Assembly: GCA_020161455.1 (NCBI GenBank)
Contig: JAIUNZ010000013.1
Coordinates: 1-64,000 of the forward strand
Direction: 5' to 3'
From: Bacteroidota bacterium
GTDB lineage: Bacteria > Bacteroidota > Bacteroidia > Flavobacteriales > Flavobacteriaceae
DNA: 64,000 nucleotides
The position numbers were made by a program, and so were the translations under genes. The stretch's first letter is position 1; the number at the start of each line of letters is the position of its first letter. Under the pieces are notes generated by a model. It was not told the origin of the DNA, did not search any database, and saw nothing but the letters and a program-made list of their open reading frames with translations. Shown here piece after piece: positions 28,721 to 36,726 of the stretch.

Positions 28721-30250
28721 CTATTCCCATTCTATAGTGGCTGGTGGTTTTGAGCTAATATCATACACTACTCTATTAACACCTTTGACTTTATTAATTA
28801 TTTCATTGGAAATTTTCATCAAAAAATCATAAGGCAAATGTACCCAATCTGCTGTCATTCCATCAGTAGATTCAACCACACGAAGCGCTACAACTTTTTC
28901 ATAAGTACGTTCATCACCCATAACACCAACACTATTTACTGGAAGTAAAATAGCACCCGCTTGCCATACTTTATCATACAAACCATGTTCTTTCAAACCG
29001 TTGATAAAAACAGCATCGACTTCTTGTAAAATTTGCACTTTTTCTGGAGTGATGGCACCTAAAATTCTAATCGACAAACCTGGACCTGGAAAAGGATGTC
29101 TTCCTAAAAGCTCTGCATCAATACCAAGTGTTTTTCCAACTCTTCGAACTTCATCTTTAAATAACATTCGGAGTGGTTCTACAATTTGAAGTTTCATAAA
29201 ATCAGGTAATCCGCCAACATTATGGTGTGATTTAATAGTGGCACTTGGTCCTTTTACTGAAACAGACTCAATAACATCAGGATAAATTGTTCCTTGTGCC
29301 AACCATTTTACATCTTCAATTTGATGTGCTTCGTCATCAAAAACTTCAATAAAAACTCTACCAATAGCTTTTCGTTTTAACTCTGGCTCTTCAATATCGG
29401 CTAAAGCAGAAAGAAAACGTTTTGAGGCATCAACTCCTTTAACATTTAACCCCATCCCTTTATACTGTTCTAAAACATTTTCGAATTCATTTTTCCGAAG
29501 CAAACCATTGTTTACAAATATGCAATAGAGATTTTTCCCAATTGCTTTGTGCAATAAAACCGCTGCAACTGTCGAATCAACACCGCCAGAAAGCCCAAGA
29601 ACTACTTTGTCGTTTCCAACTTTTTCTTGTAATTCTTTAACACAATCTTCTACAAACGCATTTGGCGTAAAATTTTGAGGAACTTGAGCAATTTTCACTA
29701 AGAAATTTTCAAGAATTTGTTTTCCATCTGTTGAATGATATACTTCTGGATGAAACTGAATAGCATAAGTAGTTTCGCCATCAATTCTATAAGCAGCATT
29801 TTCAACATCTTTGGTACTCGCTAGTTTAATACCATTGTTTGGCAAATGCTTTATGGAGTCACTATGACTCATCCAAACTTGAGAATTTAGGTTAACATCT
29901 TCAAAGAAAATTTCGTTTTCTTTTATATAAGTCAAATTTGCTCTTCCATATTCTCTAATAGTAGAAGCAGCTACTTCACCTCCTGAAAAATGAGCCAAAT
30001 ATTGCGCACCGTAGCACACTGCTAATAATGGCATTTTTCCACGAAAATTGGACATATCAATTTGCAAAGCATCTTCAGAGCGAACAGAGTAAGGACTTCC
30101 GCCAAGAATTACTGCTTTGTATGACGACAAATCAGTTGGAATGTTGTTGTAAGGAAAAATTTCGCAGAATATGTTTAATTCGCGAACGCGGCGTGCAATT
30201 AGTTGTGTATATTGCGAGCCAAAATCTAAAATAAGTACGTTGTGTTGCAT
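28721..30250 (-). CDS. guaA: GMP synthase (glutamine-hydrolysing)
   Basis: A 509-residue cytoplasmic enzyme that converts XMP to GMP. The class I glutaminase domain spans 1-190, with the nucleophile in [12 protein letters not shown] and the dyad in [12 protein letters not shown]. The ATP-pyrophosphatase domain begins [19 protein letters not shown] (SGGVDS motif). The dimerisation domain at the C-terminus ends in KPPATIEWE, as is typical. The start was set at the ATG of [16 protein letters not shown]. An ATG seven codons further upstream exists, but a TACTTTTG box lies between the two, so the longer form would not be transcribed from that promoter. Confidence 0.97.
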   Translation of the reverse strand: MQHNVLILDFGSQYTQLIARRVRELNIFCEIFPYNNIPTDLSSYKAVILGGSPYSVRSEDALQIDMSNFRGKMPLLAVCYGAQYLAHFSGGEVAASTIREYGRANLTYIKENEIFFEDVNLNSQVWMSHSDSIKHLPNNGIKLASTKDVENAAYRIDGETTYAIQFHPEVYHSTDGKQILENFLVKIAQVPQNFTPNAFVEDCVKELQEKVGNDKVVLGLSGGVDSTVAAVLLHKAIGKNLYCIFVNNGLLRKNEFENVLEQYKGMGLNVKGVDASKRFLSALADIEEPELKRKAIGRVFIEVFDDEAHQIEDVKWLAQGTIYPDVIESVSVKGPSATIKSHHNVGGLPDFMKLQIVEPLRMLFKDEVRRVGKTLGIDAELLGRHPFPGPGLSIRILGAITPEKVQILQEVDAVFINGLKEHGLYDKVWQAGAILLPVNSVGVMGDERTYEKVVALRVVESTDGMTADWVHLPYDFLMKISNEIINKVKGVNRVVYDISSKPPATIEWE

Positions 30251-30253
30251 GTG

Positions 30254-30261
30254 CAAAAGTA
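30254..30261 (-). promoter_or_regulatory. Probable -7 box of guaA
   Basis: TACTTTTG on the minus strand matches TAnnTTTG and ends 3 bp before the guaA ATG. The transcript would start at or next to the ATG and so be leaderless or nearly so. No -33 TTG is seen at normal spacing. Confidence 0.35.
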
Positions 30262-30374
30262 CTATTCTCAATTGAATTTAAAAATTGATTTTTTGAGTTT
30301 TTGCAAAAAAATGAATAAAACCAAATTATTAATTAAAAAATCTGATTTAAACGATGTTTCTTAAATACTTTCAA

Positions 30375-30382
30375 TAAATTTG
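30375..30382 (+). promoter_or_regulatory. Probable -7 box of the AAA ATPase gene
   Basis: TAAATTTG matches TAnnTTTG. It covers the first in-frame TTG (30380), so a transcript from here would begin after that codon. This argues for the second TTG (30401) as the start. Confidence 0.45.
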
Positions 30383-30400
30383 CCACTTATTTCAAAAATT

Positions 30401-30937
30401 TTGGAGAAAGAAATAATTGTAATTACTGGCGGACCAGGAACTGGAAAAACAACAATAATCGATGGATTAATCGAACAAGGTTACTCATGTTTTCCCGAAA
30501 TTTCTAGACAAATAACACTTGAGGCCAAAAAACAAGGAATTGAACAGTTATTTCTTGAAAAACCACTTCTCTTTAGTGAATTATTGTTAGAAGGTAGAAA
30601 AAAACAATTTGACAAGGCTGTTCAGGACGCAAACGAAATTGTTTTTTTAGACCGTGGTGTTCCTGATATTTTGGCATACATGCATTACATTGGCGATAGT
30701 TATCCCTCTTTTTTTGATAAAGCTTGCAACGATATTAGATACTCGAAAATATTTTTATTACCTCCTTGGGAAAACATATATGTGAGTGATGAGGCACGTT
30801 ATGAAAATTTTGAACAAGCCAAATTGATATACGATCATTTAAAAGAAACTTATAAAAAATACGATTATCAATTGATTGAAGTTCCAACTGGAACTATAGA
30901 AGAACGTATTCAATTTATTTTGAGTGAATTGGATTAA
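30401..30937 (+). CDS. AAA-type P-loop ATPase/kinase
   Basis: About 178 residues. IIVITGGPGTGKTTIIDGL is a Walker A motif within the first 20 residues, followed by GYSCFPEISRQITLEAKKQG, the layout of small AAA_28-type NTP-binding proteins related to nicotinamide riboside and nucleoside kinases. EIVFLDRGVPDILAYMHY supplies the Walker B-like Asp. No ATG lies in frame between the upstream stop (30362) and the P-loop; only TTG codons at 30380 and 30401 fit. The second gives MEKEIIVITGG and lies downstream of the probable promoter. recQ follows after 71 bp on the same strand. The substrate is unknown. Confidence 0.8.
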   Translation: MEKEIIVITGGPGTGKTTIIDGLIEQGYSCFPEISRQITLEAKKQGIEQLFLEKPLLFSELLLEGRKKQFDKAVQDANEIVFLDRGVPDILAYMHYIGDSYPSFFDKACNDIRYSKIFLLPPWENIYVSDEARYENFEQAKLIYDHLKETYKKYDYQLIEVPTGTIEERIQFILSELD

Positions 30938-30958
30938 TACCTAGTACATTCTTTTTTA

Positions 30959-30988
30959 TTGTAAATTTCATTAGCTTTGATACTTTCA
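30959..30988 (+). promoter_or_regulatory. Possible recQ promoter
   Basis: TTG (30959-30961), then 19 bp, then TACTTTCA (30981-30988), which matches the -7 consensus except at the last two bases. It ends 20 bp before the recQ ATG. Confidence 0.35.
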
Positions 30989-31008
30989 AAGGAAATCAAC
31001 TTTTATAC

Positions 31009-32907
31009 ATGTCAAAAGCATTAGAAATTCTTAAACTTTATTGGAAACACGAATCTTTTAGATCACTTCAAGAAGACATTATCAATTCGGTAGTTGAAGA
31101 ACAAGATACTTTTGCTTTAATGCCAACAGGTGGCGGAAAATCAATTTGTTTTCAAATTCCAGCACTTATGAAAGATGGATTGTGTTTGGTCATTTCACCA
31201 TTGGTAGCTTTGATGAAAGACCAAGTTCAGAATCTTCAAAACAAAGGGATAAAAGCCATCGCATTAACGGGTGGTATTCATGAAAACGAAATCATCGAAT
31301 TACTAGACAATTGCCAATATGGTAATTATAAATTTTTATATCTTTCACCTGAACGGTTGCAAAATGATTGGATTTTAGAACGGATAAAAAATCTTCCAAT
31401 AAATCTAATCGCTATAGATGAAGCACATTGTATTTCGCAATGGGGAAATGATTTTCGTCCTGCTTATTTAAAGATTAACCAATTAAAAGAATATTTTCCT
31501 AAAGTACCTTATTTAGCATTAACAGCTACTGCTACAGAACGCGTTCAAAAAGATATTATTGAAAAATTGGAACTTAAAGATTGTAAGGTTTTCACAAAAT
31601 CTTTTGCTAGAGAAAACCTTGCTTATATGGTTTTTGTAGTCGAAGACAAACTGTTTTTGGTAGAACAAATTCTGAGAAAAAATCCGCAATCTTCTATTAT
31701 ATATGTTACCAATAGAAAATCGTGTATTGATGTATCAAATCAACTGGAAAAAATGGGATTTACCGCCACTTATTATCACGGAGGATTACTAGCAAAAGAC
31801 AAAGAAAATCACATGAAACTTTGGATGGATGAAAAAGTTCAAGTGATGGTGGCCACAAATGCTTTTGGGATGGGAATTGACAAAGACAACGTAAAAACAG
31901 TTATTCATCTGCATCTTCCGAGTAATTTAGAAAATTATTATCAAGAAGCTGGTCGTGCTGGAAGAAATGGTGACAAATCTTTTGCAGTCCTTTTGGTAAA
32001 TCCATCCGATTTACTTCATGCTGAATCGCAGTTTATCTTCGTTTTACCCGACAAAAACTTTTTGAATTTAGTTTATAACAAACTCTGCAATTTCCTTAGA
32101 ATAGGTTATGGCGAAGGAATTGAAGAACAATTTAATTTTAATTTTAACCTGTTTTGCCTTCAATATGAATTGCCTATTCTAAAAACCTATAACTCACTAC
32201 AATTCCTAGACAATCAAGGGATAATTACTTTTAATCAAGAATTTTCAGAAAAAATATCACTACAATTTACTATTCCTTCCAAAGAAGTTATTCGTTATAT
32301 AAGCCTAAATTTAAACGATGAGGAAATCATGTTAACCATTTTGAGAACGTATCCTGGAATTTATGATATGCATACTGTTTTTAACACGCAATTAATTGCC
32401 AAAAAATCAAATTCATCAGAAACGAAAGTTTTGAAAGTTTTAGAAAAATTAAAAGAGAAAAACATCATCGAATTACTTTCTAAAAAAAATGATACATCAA
32501 TCACTTTCAACGAAGTTCGAGAAGATGAAAGAACCATCAATCGAGTTACTAAATCTTTAGAAAAAATAAATACTTTAAAAATAGCACAACTAAAATCGGT
32601 AGTTGCTTATGCTTCCAATACAAAAGAATGTAAAAATAAAACGCTACTTGCCTATTTTGGTGAAACAATCGAAAAAGATTGTGGCATTTGTTCTTTTTGT
32701 ATTTCTAAAAAAAAATCTCCAAAAAAAAATGACAAATTACCGTCAAAAATTATTGAATTATTAAAAAGCAATGATTTTAATTCAAGAGAAATTCAAAAGA
32801 GCACTAAAGCTAATGAAGATGATGTTATTTTTGCACTTCAAACTTTAATGGAACACAACAGAATCATCCTAAAGTCAACTAATTTATATTCGCTAAAAAA
32901 GAACTAA
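31009..32907 (+). CDS. recQ: ATP-dependent DNA helicase, RecQ family
   Basis: A 632-residue superfamily 2 helicase. Motif 0 and motif I read FRSLQEDIINSVVEEQDTFALMPTGGGKS. Motif II is LIAIDEAHCISQWGNDFRPAY, with the RecQ-specific aromatic loop. Motif VI is YYQEAGRAGRNG. The zinc-binding RQC part has CKNKTLLAYFGE...CGICSFC. The end (SREIQKSTKANEDDVIFALQTLMEHNRI) is a winged-helix-like region rather than an HRDC domain. RecQ enzymes unwind recombination and fork intermediates. The fmt ATG follows directly on the TAA with no gap, so the two are coupled. Confidence 0.95.
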   Translation: MSKALEILKLYWKHESFRSLQEDIINSVVEEQDTFALMPTGGGKSICFQIPALMKDGLCLVISPLVALMKDQVQNLQNKGIKAIALTGGIHENEIIELLDNCQYGNYKFLYLSPERLQNDWILERIKNLPINLIAIDEAHCISQWGNDFRPAYLKINQLKEYFPKVPYLALTATATERVQKDIIEKLELKDCKVFTKSFARENLAYMVFVVEDKLFLVEQILRKNPQSSIIYVTNRKSCIDVSNQLEKMGFTATYYHGGLLAKDKENHMKLWMDEKVQVMVATNAFGMGIDKDNVKTVIHLHLPSNLENYYQEAGRAGRNGDKSFAVLLVNPSDLLHAESQFIFVLPDKNFLNLVYNKLCNFLRIGYGEGIEEQFNFNFNLFCLQYELPILKTYNSLQFLDNQGIITFNQEFSEKISLQFTIPSKEVIRYISLNLNDEEIMLTILRTYPGIYDMHTVFNTQLIAKKSNSSETKVLKVLEKLKEKNIIELLSKKNDTSITFNEVREDERTINRVTKSLEKINTLKIAQLKSVVAYASNTKECKNKTLLAYFGETIEKDCGICSFCISKKKSPKKNDKLPSKIIELLKSNDFNSREIQKSTKANEDDVIFALQTLMEHNRIILKSTNLYSLKKN

Positions 32908-33855
32908 ATGGAAAAGCTACGCATCGTTTTTATGGGAACACCCGAATTTGCTGTTGGAATTTTAGACACCATCATTAAAAACAATTATGATGTAGTTGGA
33001 ATAGTTACTGCAGCAGATAAACCCGCTGGTCGAGGACAAAAGATTAAATATTCAGCTGTTAAAGATTATGCTTTAGAGAACAATTTGACTCTTTTGCAAC
33101 CAACGAATCTAAAAGACGAAAGTTTCTTGGCGGAATTAAAAAGGTTAAATGCAAATCTTCAAGTTGTTGTTGCCTTTAGAATGCTTCCCGAAGTAGTTTG
33201 GAAAATGCCTAAATTAGGAACATTCAATCTCCATGCTTCTTTACTACCAAATTATCGTGGTGCAGCTCCAATCAATTGGGCAATAATTAATGGTGAACTA
33301 AAAACTGGCGTGACTACATTCTATATTGATGAAAAAATTGATACAGGTGCTATGATTTTATCCAAAGAAATAGAAATTACTCAGAATGAAAATGCAGGCG
33401 AATTGCATGATCGATTAATGAATTTAGGAAGCAAAGCCGTTGTAAAAACACTAAATTTGATTGAGAATGGAAAAGCAAGCACAACTATTCAAAAGGATAA
33501 CCCAGAAATAAAAACTGCATACAAACTCAACAAAGAAAATTGCAAAATTGATTGGAATAAAAGCGGAAAAGAAATACACAACTTAATTCGAGGCTTGTCA
33601 CCCTATCCATGTGCTTGGTGTTTTTTTGTGGATAAAGACAACGAATGGAATGTAAAAATTTATGATGCTAACTTTATTGAAGAAGCTCATGATTTGGAAA
33701 CAGGCTTACTCCTTTCAACCAAAAAAGAATTAAAAGTTGTTGTCAAAGATGGATTTATATTACTAAATGAATTACAATTTCCTGGAAAGAAAAAAATGAC
33801 TACTACTGAACTTTTAAATGGACTTCAGTTTTCAGCTTTAGCACAAGTAAAATAG
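32908..33855 (+). CDS. fmt: Methionyl-tRNA formyltransferase
   Basis: A 315-residue cytoplasmic enzyme that formylates initiator Met-tRNA using 10-formyl-THF. The N-terminus is RIVFMGTPEFAVGILD. The catalytic core shows FNLHASLLPNYRGAAPINWAI (Asn, His) and TTFYIDEKIDTGAM (Asp). The C-terminal tRNA-binding OB-like domain starts near 205 (KIDWNKSGKEIHNLIRGLSPYPCAW). Full length. It is immediately downstream of recQ. Confidence 0.97.
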   Translation: MEKLRIVFMGTPEFAVGILDTIIKNNYDVVGIVTAADKPAGRGQKIKYSAVKDYALENNLTLLQPTNLKDESFLAELKRLNANLQVVVAFRMLPEVVWKMPKLGTFNLHASLLPNYRGAAPINWAIINGELKTGVTTFYIDEKIDTGAMILSKEIEITQNENAGELHDRLMNLGSKAVVKTLNLIENGKASTTIQKDNPEIKTAYKLNKENCKIDWNKSGKEIHNLIRGLSPYPCAWCFFVDKDNEWNVKIYDANFIEEAHDLETGLLLSTKKELKVVVKDGFILLNELQFPGKKKMTTTELLNGLQFSALAQVK

Positions 33856-33873
33856 GGCATCCAAATTATAAAA

Positions 33874-33930
33874 ATCGATGAAAAGCATTGGTTTATCAAC
33901 AAATGTTTTAAGTTATCAACAAAAAAGCTA
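33874..33930 (+). repeat. Three similar motifs at 20-bp phasing upstream of the HU gene
   Basis: ATCGATGAAAAGCAT at 33874, TATCAACAAATG at 33894 and TATCAACAAAAAAGC at 33914 recur at 20-bp steps. TTATCAACAAA is exact in the last two. They end about 20 bp before the HU gene's -33 element. The first resembles the motif at 36548-36670 and 60650-60780. Possibly regulator sites. Confidence 0.4.
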
Positions 33931-33947
33931 AAAAAACATCAAAACTC

Positions 33948-33977
33948 TTGCGTGGTAAGCAATTCCTATTAATTTTG
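33948..33977 (+). promoter_or_regulatory. Promoter of the HU gene
   Basis: TTG (33948-33950), a 19-bp spacer, then TAATTTTG (33970-33977): a full match to the Bacteroidota sigma-ABfr consensus. The transcript would start near 33983, giving a leader of about 40 nt and excluding a longer open frame that begins at 33992. Confidence 0.8.
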
Positions 33978-34021
33978 TTTATTATAACTTAATGTTTAAC
34001 CAACAATTAATAACTATTATT

Positions 34022-34294
34022 ATGAACAAATCAGAATTAATCGATGCAATTGCAGCTGACGCTGGAATCACAAAAGCTGCTGCAAAATTAGCATTAGAAT
34101 CATTTTTAGGAAATGTAGGTAGCACTTTGAAAAAAGGTGGAAGAGTTTCTTTAGTAGGTTTCGGATCTTGGTCTGTATCTAAAAGAGCGGCTAGAGATGG
34201 TAGAAATCCTCAAACTGGAAAAACTATTAAAATTGCTGCAAAAAATGTAGTAAAATTCAAAGCTGGTGCTGAATTAGACGGTTCGGTAAACTAA
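34022..34294 (+). CDS. HU family DNA-binding protein
   Basis: A 90-residue histone-like protein that bends and packages DNA as a dimer. It begins MNKSELIDAIAADAGITKAAA and carries RVSLVGFGSWSVSKRAARDGRNPQTGKTIKIAAKN, the beta-arm region with the conserved R-NP-TG turn. It ends VVKFKAGAELDGSVN. It has its own perfect promoter (33948) and terminator (34321), so it is a monocistronic gene, as expected for a highly expressed nucleoid protein. The start was chosen because all HU homologs begin at this MNKSEL-type Met. Confidence 0.97.
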   Translation: MNKSELIDAIAADAGITKAAAKLALESFLGNVGSTLKKGGRVSLVGFGSWSVSKRAARDGRNPQTGKTIKIAAKNVVKFKAGAELDGSVN

Positions 34295-34320
34295 TAAGTA
34301 GCTTAACAAAAATACTCTTA

Positions 34321-34350
34321 AAAGCCACATCAATTGATGTGGCTTTTTTT
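34321..34350 (+). terminator. Terminator of the HU gene
   Basis: AAAGCCACATCAATTGATGTGGCTTT is a palindromic stem (34321-34346) continuing into a T-run, 26 bp after the stop. Confidence 0.9.
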
Positions 34351-34409
34351 GATTTATTGATTGAAATTAGTTTTTTTAAATACTTTTTATTAGATTTATT
34401 AAAAATTTT

Positions 34410-34976
34410 ATGAATATGATTTCAGAAAAATTAAATAAAGGAAGTTTATTAATTGCAGAACCTTCAATCATTAACGACTTATCTTTTAATCGTTCTGTTA
34501 TTCTTTTGGCAGACCATAACGTAGAAGGTTCGGTTGGTTTTATAATGAATAAACCTTTAGATTATAGTATTCAAGATTTACTTCCCGAAGTAAATGCAAA
34601 TTTTACAGTTTATAATGGCGGTCCTGTCGAACAAGATAATTTGTATTTCATTCATAATATTCCAGATTTAATCCCCAATAGTATTGAAATTTCTAATGGC
34701 ATTTTTTGGGGTGGTGATTTTGAGACTACCAAGAATTTAATTAATAACAACGCTATAAAAAAAGACAATATACGCTTTTTTCTAGGATATTCAGGATGGG
34801 AAAGCAATCAGTTAGAAAATGAAATGTTGGCCAATTCTTGGATTGCAATCAAAAATGATTATGGAAATGAAATCTTAAAAAAATCAGTTAACGAATTTTG
34901 GAAAGAAAAAATCATTGAACTTGGTGGAGATTATCTAATATGGTCAAACGCTCCCGAAAATCCAATACTTAATTAA
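34410..34976 (+). CDS. YqgE/AlgH family protein
   Basis: A 188-residue cytoplasmic protein of the YqgE/AlgH fold. Marks are KLNKGSLLIAEPSI near the start, FNRSVILLADHNVEGSVGFIMNKPL (the family's most conserved stretch), YNGGPVEQDNLYFIH, and FLGYSGWESNQLENEM. The biochemical role is still unclear in the family. An ATG two codons in (34416) is an alternative start. The 3' end overlaps the end of the convergent aminotransferase gene by 8 bp within TTAATTAA. Confidence 0.93.
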   Translation: MNMISEKLNKGSLLIAEPSIINDLSFNRSVILLADHNVEGSVGFIMNKPLDYSIQDLLPEVNANFTVYNGGPVEQDNLYFIHNIPDLIPNSIEISNGIFWGGDFETTKNLINNNAIKKDNIRFFLGYSGWESNQLENEMLANSWIAIKNDYGNEILKKSVNEFWKEKIIELGGDYLIWSNAPENPILN

Positions 34977-35808
34977 TTAAAATTGTTTGGTTTAATTTTT
35001 CTAACAGTTTTTTAGTGAATATATTTTGAAATTCTTTTTTTCTATATTTTGATATAGGCTGAATTCCCATTATTACATTTGTTAAAAATAATTCGTCGGC
35101 TTTTTGTAAATCAAATGGTGAAATAATTGCTTCTTTGAATTCAATTTCAGGAAAAAACTTTGCTAATCCAAGAATCTGTTTACGCATTATCCCATTCAAA
35201 CAGCCTTCAGAAATTGGCGGCGTTATTAAAACAGTATCCATTAACATAAAAATATTTCCCGAAATTGTTTCCACTACATTTTTTGAATCATTCAACATTA
35301 TGCAAGAATCTAACTCATTTTCTTTGGCAAAAACACTTGCGGTTACCTGTACTATTTTGCTGGTTGATTTTAAAGTGGAAAGAATTTGTTTTGAAATTAA
35401 ATTGTCTTTATACAAATCAACTTCAAATTTTTGATTTACAAAAGAATAATATTTACTTTCAATAGCATTTGCTTGAATGATGTAAGAGACAGCGTTAGTT
35501 ACTGGCGAATAGAAGCCACCGTCATTTCTAAAAACTGTAAATCTTACACGAGCAGCTTCTAAAATTGCAAGTTGGGAAACTAAATCTAAAATTTGATTTT
35601 CTATAAACTCTAATGTAAAATTCATTGGGATTTCCATTCTTACAATTCTCATCGAAGCCATTAGTCTAAAATAATGATCTTCAAAAAAAAGAATTTTTCC
35701 ATCCACTATTTTCATGGTTTCAAAAATCCCATCACCAAATAAAAAAGAACGATTGGTGATTGACACGTTAAAATCTGAATTCTGTATAGAGCCGTTAAAA
35801 TTTATCAT
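34969..35808 (-). CDS. Class IV (PLP) aminotransferase
   Basis: A 279-residue cytoplasmic enzyme of fold type IV, the group that includes branched-chain aminotransferase, D-alanine aminotransferase and aminodeoxychorismate lyase (PabC). Marks are NRSFLFGDGIFETMKIVDG near the start, the PLP lysine in ILSTLKSTSKIVQ (near 149), VVETISGNIFML and ITPPISEGCLNGIMRKQIL. The size and the early GDGIFET motif fit PabC-like enzymes, but the substrate cannot be fixed by reading. It stands alone between a hairpin at 35816-35841 and the convergent yqgE-like gene. Confidence 0.88.
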   Translation of the reverse strand: MINFNGSIQNSDFNVSITNRSFLFGDGIFETMKIVDGKILFFEDHYFRLMASMRIVRMEIPMNFTLEFIENQILDLVSQLAILEAARVRFTVFRNDGGFYSPVTNAVSYIIQANAIESKYYSFVNQKFEVDLYKDNLISKQILSTLKSTSKIVQVTASVFAKENELDSCIMLNDSKNVVETISGNIFMLMDTVLITPPISEGCLNGIMRKQILGLAKFFPEIEFKEAIISPFDLQKADELFLTNVIMGIQPISKYRKKEFQNIFTKKLLEKLNQTILIN

Positions 35809-35841
35809 AAAAAAAACCGTTTAGTATTAATACCAAACGGT
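35809..35841 (-). terminator. Hairpin between START-like and aminotransferase genes
   Basis: ACCGTTT and AAACGGT (35816-35841) enclose GTATTAATAC, giving a nearly perfect 26-bp palindrome followed on the minus strand by seven T. It terminates the START-like gene or forms the leader of the aminotransferase transcript, because the -7 box (35843) lies directly upstream. Confidence 0.6.
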
Positions 35842-35842
35842 G

Positions 35843-35850
35843 CAAATATA
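35843..35850 (-). promoter_or_regulatory. Probable -7 box of the aminotransferase gene
   Basis: TATATTTG on the minus strand, a full match to TAnnTTTG. Transcription would start inside or at the edge of the palindrome at 35816-35841. Confidence 0.45.
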
Positions 35851-35865
35851 AGTTTTTATACTATT

Positions 35866-36258
35866 TTAACTAGAACCTATGACATGTTTTAAGTCAGAAA
35901 CTTGATTTTCCCATAAAAGTTTTGCTTCTTCTATTTCATCTTCTAAAGCAAAATCAACCACCATTAAAGAAACATCTTTTGTAATTTCATCTTCAAGAAT
36001 TCTAAGTTCAAAATAAAACTCTGTATCTTTTTTATTGTCATCAATCCATTTAAATTTTATTTTTTCTCCAGATTTTTTGGATGCCAATCGTGCAAACTCT
36101 TCTACATCATCCCATATAAAAGTAAAGAACTCACCTCTAGAATTTACTTTATCTGCAAACCATTCTTGTAAACCAGAAGGATTAGAAATATATTGATACA
36201 ATAACTGCGGTGAGGAATTTATTGGAAATTCTAACTCATATCTTATCTTAGTGTCCAT
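35866..36258 (-). CDS. START-like/SRPBCC domain protein
   Basis: A 130-residue soluble protein with the helix-grip layout: YELEFPINSSPQLLYQYISNPSGLQEWFADKVN near the start and a long C-terminal helix EEAKLLWENQVSDLKHVIGSS. It resembles the START-like family conserved across Flavobacteriia, related to AHSA1/SRPBCC ligand-binding folds. The ligand is unknown. It is a single gene on the minus strand, with a terminator-like palindrome 25 bp downstream. The tRNA-Met gene diverges from it. Confidence 0.8.
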   Translation of the reverse strand: MDTKIRYELEFPINSSPQLLYQYISNPSGLQEWFADKVNSRGEFFTFIWDDVEEFARLASKKSGEKIKFKWIDDNKKDTEFYFELRILEDEITKDVSLMVVDFALEDEIEEAKLLWENQVSDLKHVIGSS

Positions 36259-36344
36259 GATTAATCTTAAAATTTTTGGAAATATATAGAATAATCCCCC
36301 AAAAAAAAAGCATTTTTAAAAATAAAAAAAATACTTAATTAATG

Positions 36345-36375
36345 TTTGCAACCATTAATAATAATTTTATATTTG
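36345..36375 (+). promoter_or_regulatory. Promoter of tRNA-Met
   Basis: TTTG (36345-36348), a 19-bp spacer, TATATTTG (36368-36375). Both boxes and the spacing match the Bacteroidota consensus. It ends 15 bp before the tRNA. Confidence 0.85.
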
Positions 36376-36390
36376 CACCCGCTACCAATT

Positions 36391-36464
36391 GGCGAGGTAG
36401 CTCAGTTGGTTAGAGCGCAGGATTCATAACCCTGAGGTCGGGAGTTCAAATCTCCCTCTCGCTA
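36391..36464 (+). tRNA. tRNA-Met (anticodon CAT)
   Basis: A 74-nt cloverleaf. The acceptor arm GGCGAGG pairs with TCTCGCT (G-U at both ends). The D arm is GCTC/GAGC. The anticodon arm is CAGGA-TTCATAA-CCCTG with anticodon CAT. The T arm is GGGAG-TTCAAAT-CTCCC. Discriminator A; the CCA end is not encoded. The anticodon could also belong to a lysidine-modified tRNA-Ile, but the overall sequence is closer to elongator Met. It has its own promoter and terminator. Confidence 0.93.
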
Positions 36465-36471
36465 CATTTGA

Positions 36472-36502
36472 AACGTCACTTATTCCAAAGTGGCGTTTTT
36501 TT
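36472..36502 (+). terminator. Terminator of tRNA-Met
   Basis: AACGTCACTT pairs with AAGTGGCGTT (one G-T pair) and runs into seven T, 8 bp after the tRNA. Confidence 0.8.
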
Positions 36503-36547
36503 ATTTCCCAAATTAAATACTCCCAAACTTACAATTAAATTAAAAGA

Positions 36548-36670
36548 GTGCATTTTATCGGTATAATTTGCATTTAATGGATTGTTTTTAAATTTTGAAC
36601 ATGTAATACTATACTTAATTTTAAGCAACAAAAGATGTATTTCATCGATTATTTTATACATTTTATCGAT
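36548..36670 (-). repeat. Two phased direct-repeat pairs of a CGATAAAATGCA-type motif
   Basis: Read on the minus strand: ATCGATAAAATGTAT starting at 36670 and ATCGATGAAATACAT at 36649 (21 bp apart), then ATCCATTAAATGCA at 36582 and ACCGATAAAATGCAC at 36562 (20 bp apart). The two pairs are 87-88 bp apart. The same motif and phasing recur at 60650-60780. The spacing of two helical turns suggests a dimeric regulator. The repeats lie upstream of the 2168-residue exported protein. Confidence 0.6.
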
Positions 36671-36726
36671 TATTTAATCAAAACAATCTAGTTTTGGTGT
36701 GTCAAAAAAAATAAATTGTAAAAAAC

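Noticed and set aside
36391-36464. tRNA-Ile with a lysidine-modified CAT anticodon
   Set aside because: The anticodon allows it, but overall sequence is closer to elongator Met. Without a tRNA model this cannot be closed fully.
36476-36661. A 61-residue minus-strand open frame
   Set aside because: It covers the tRNA terminator and the phased repeats; composition looks non-coding.
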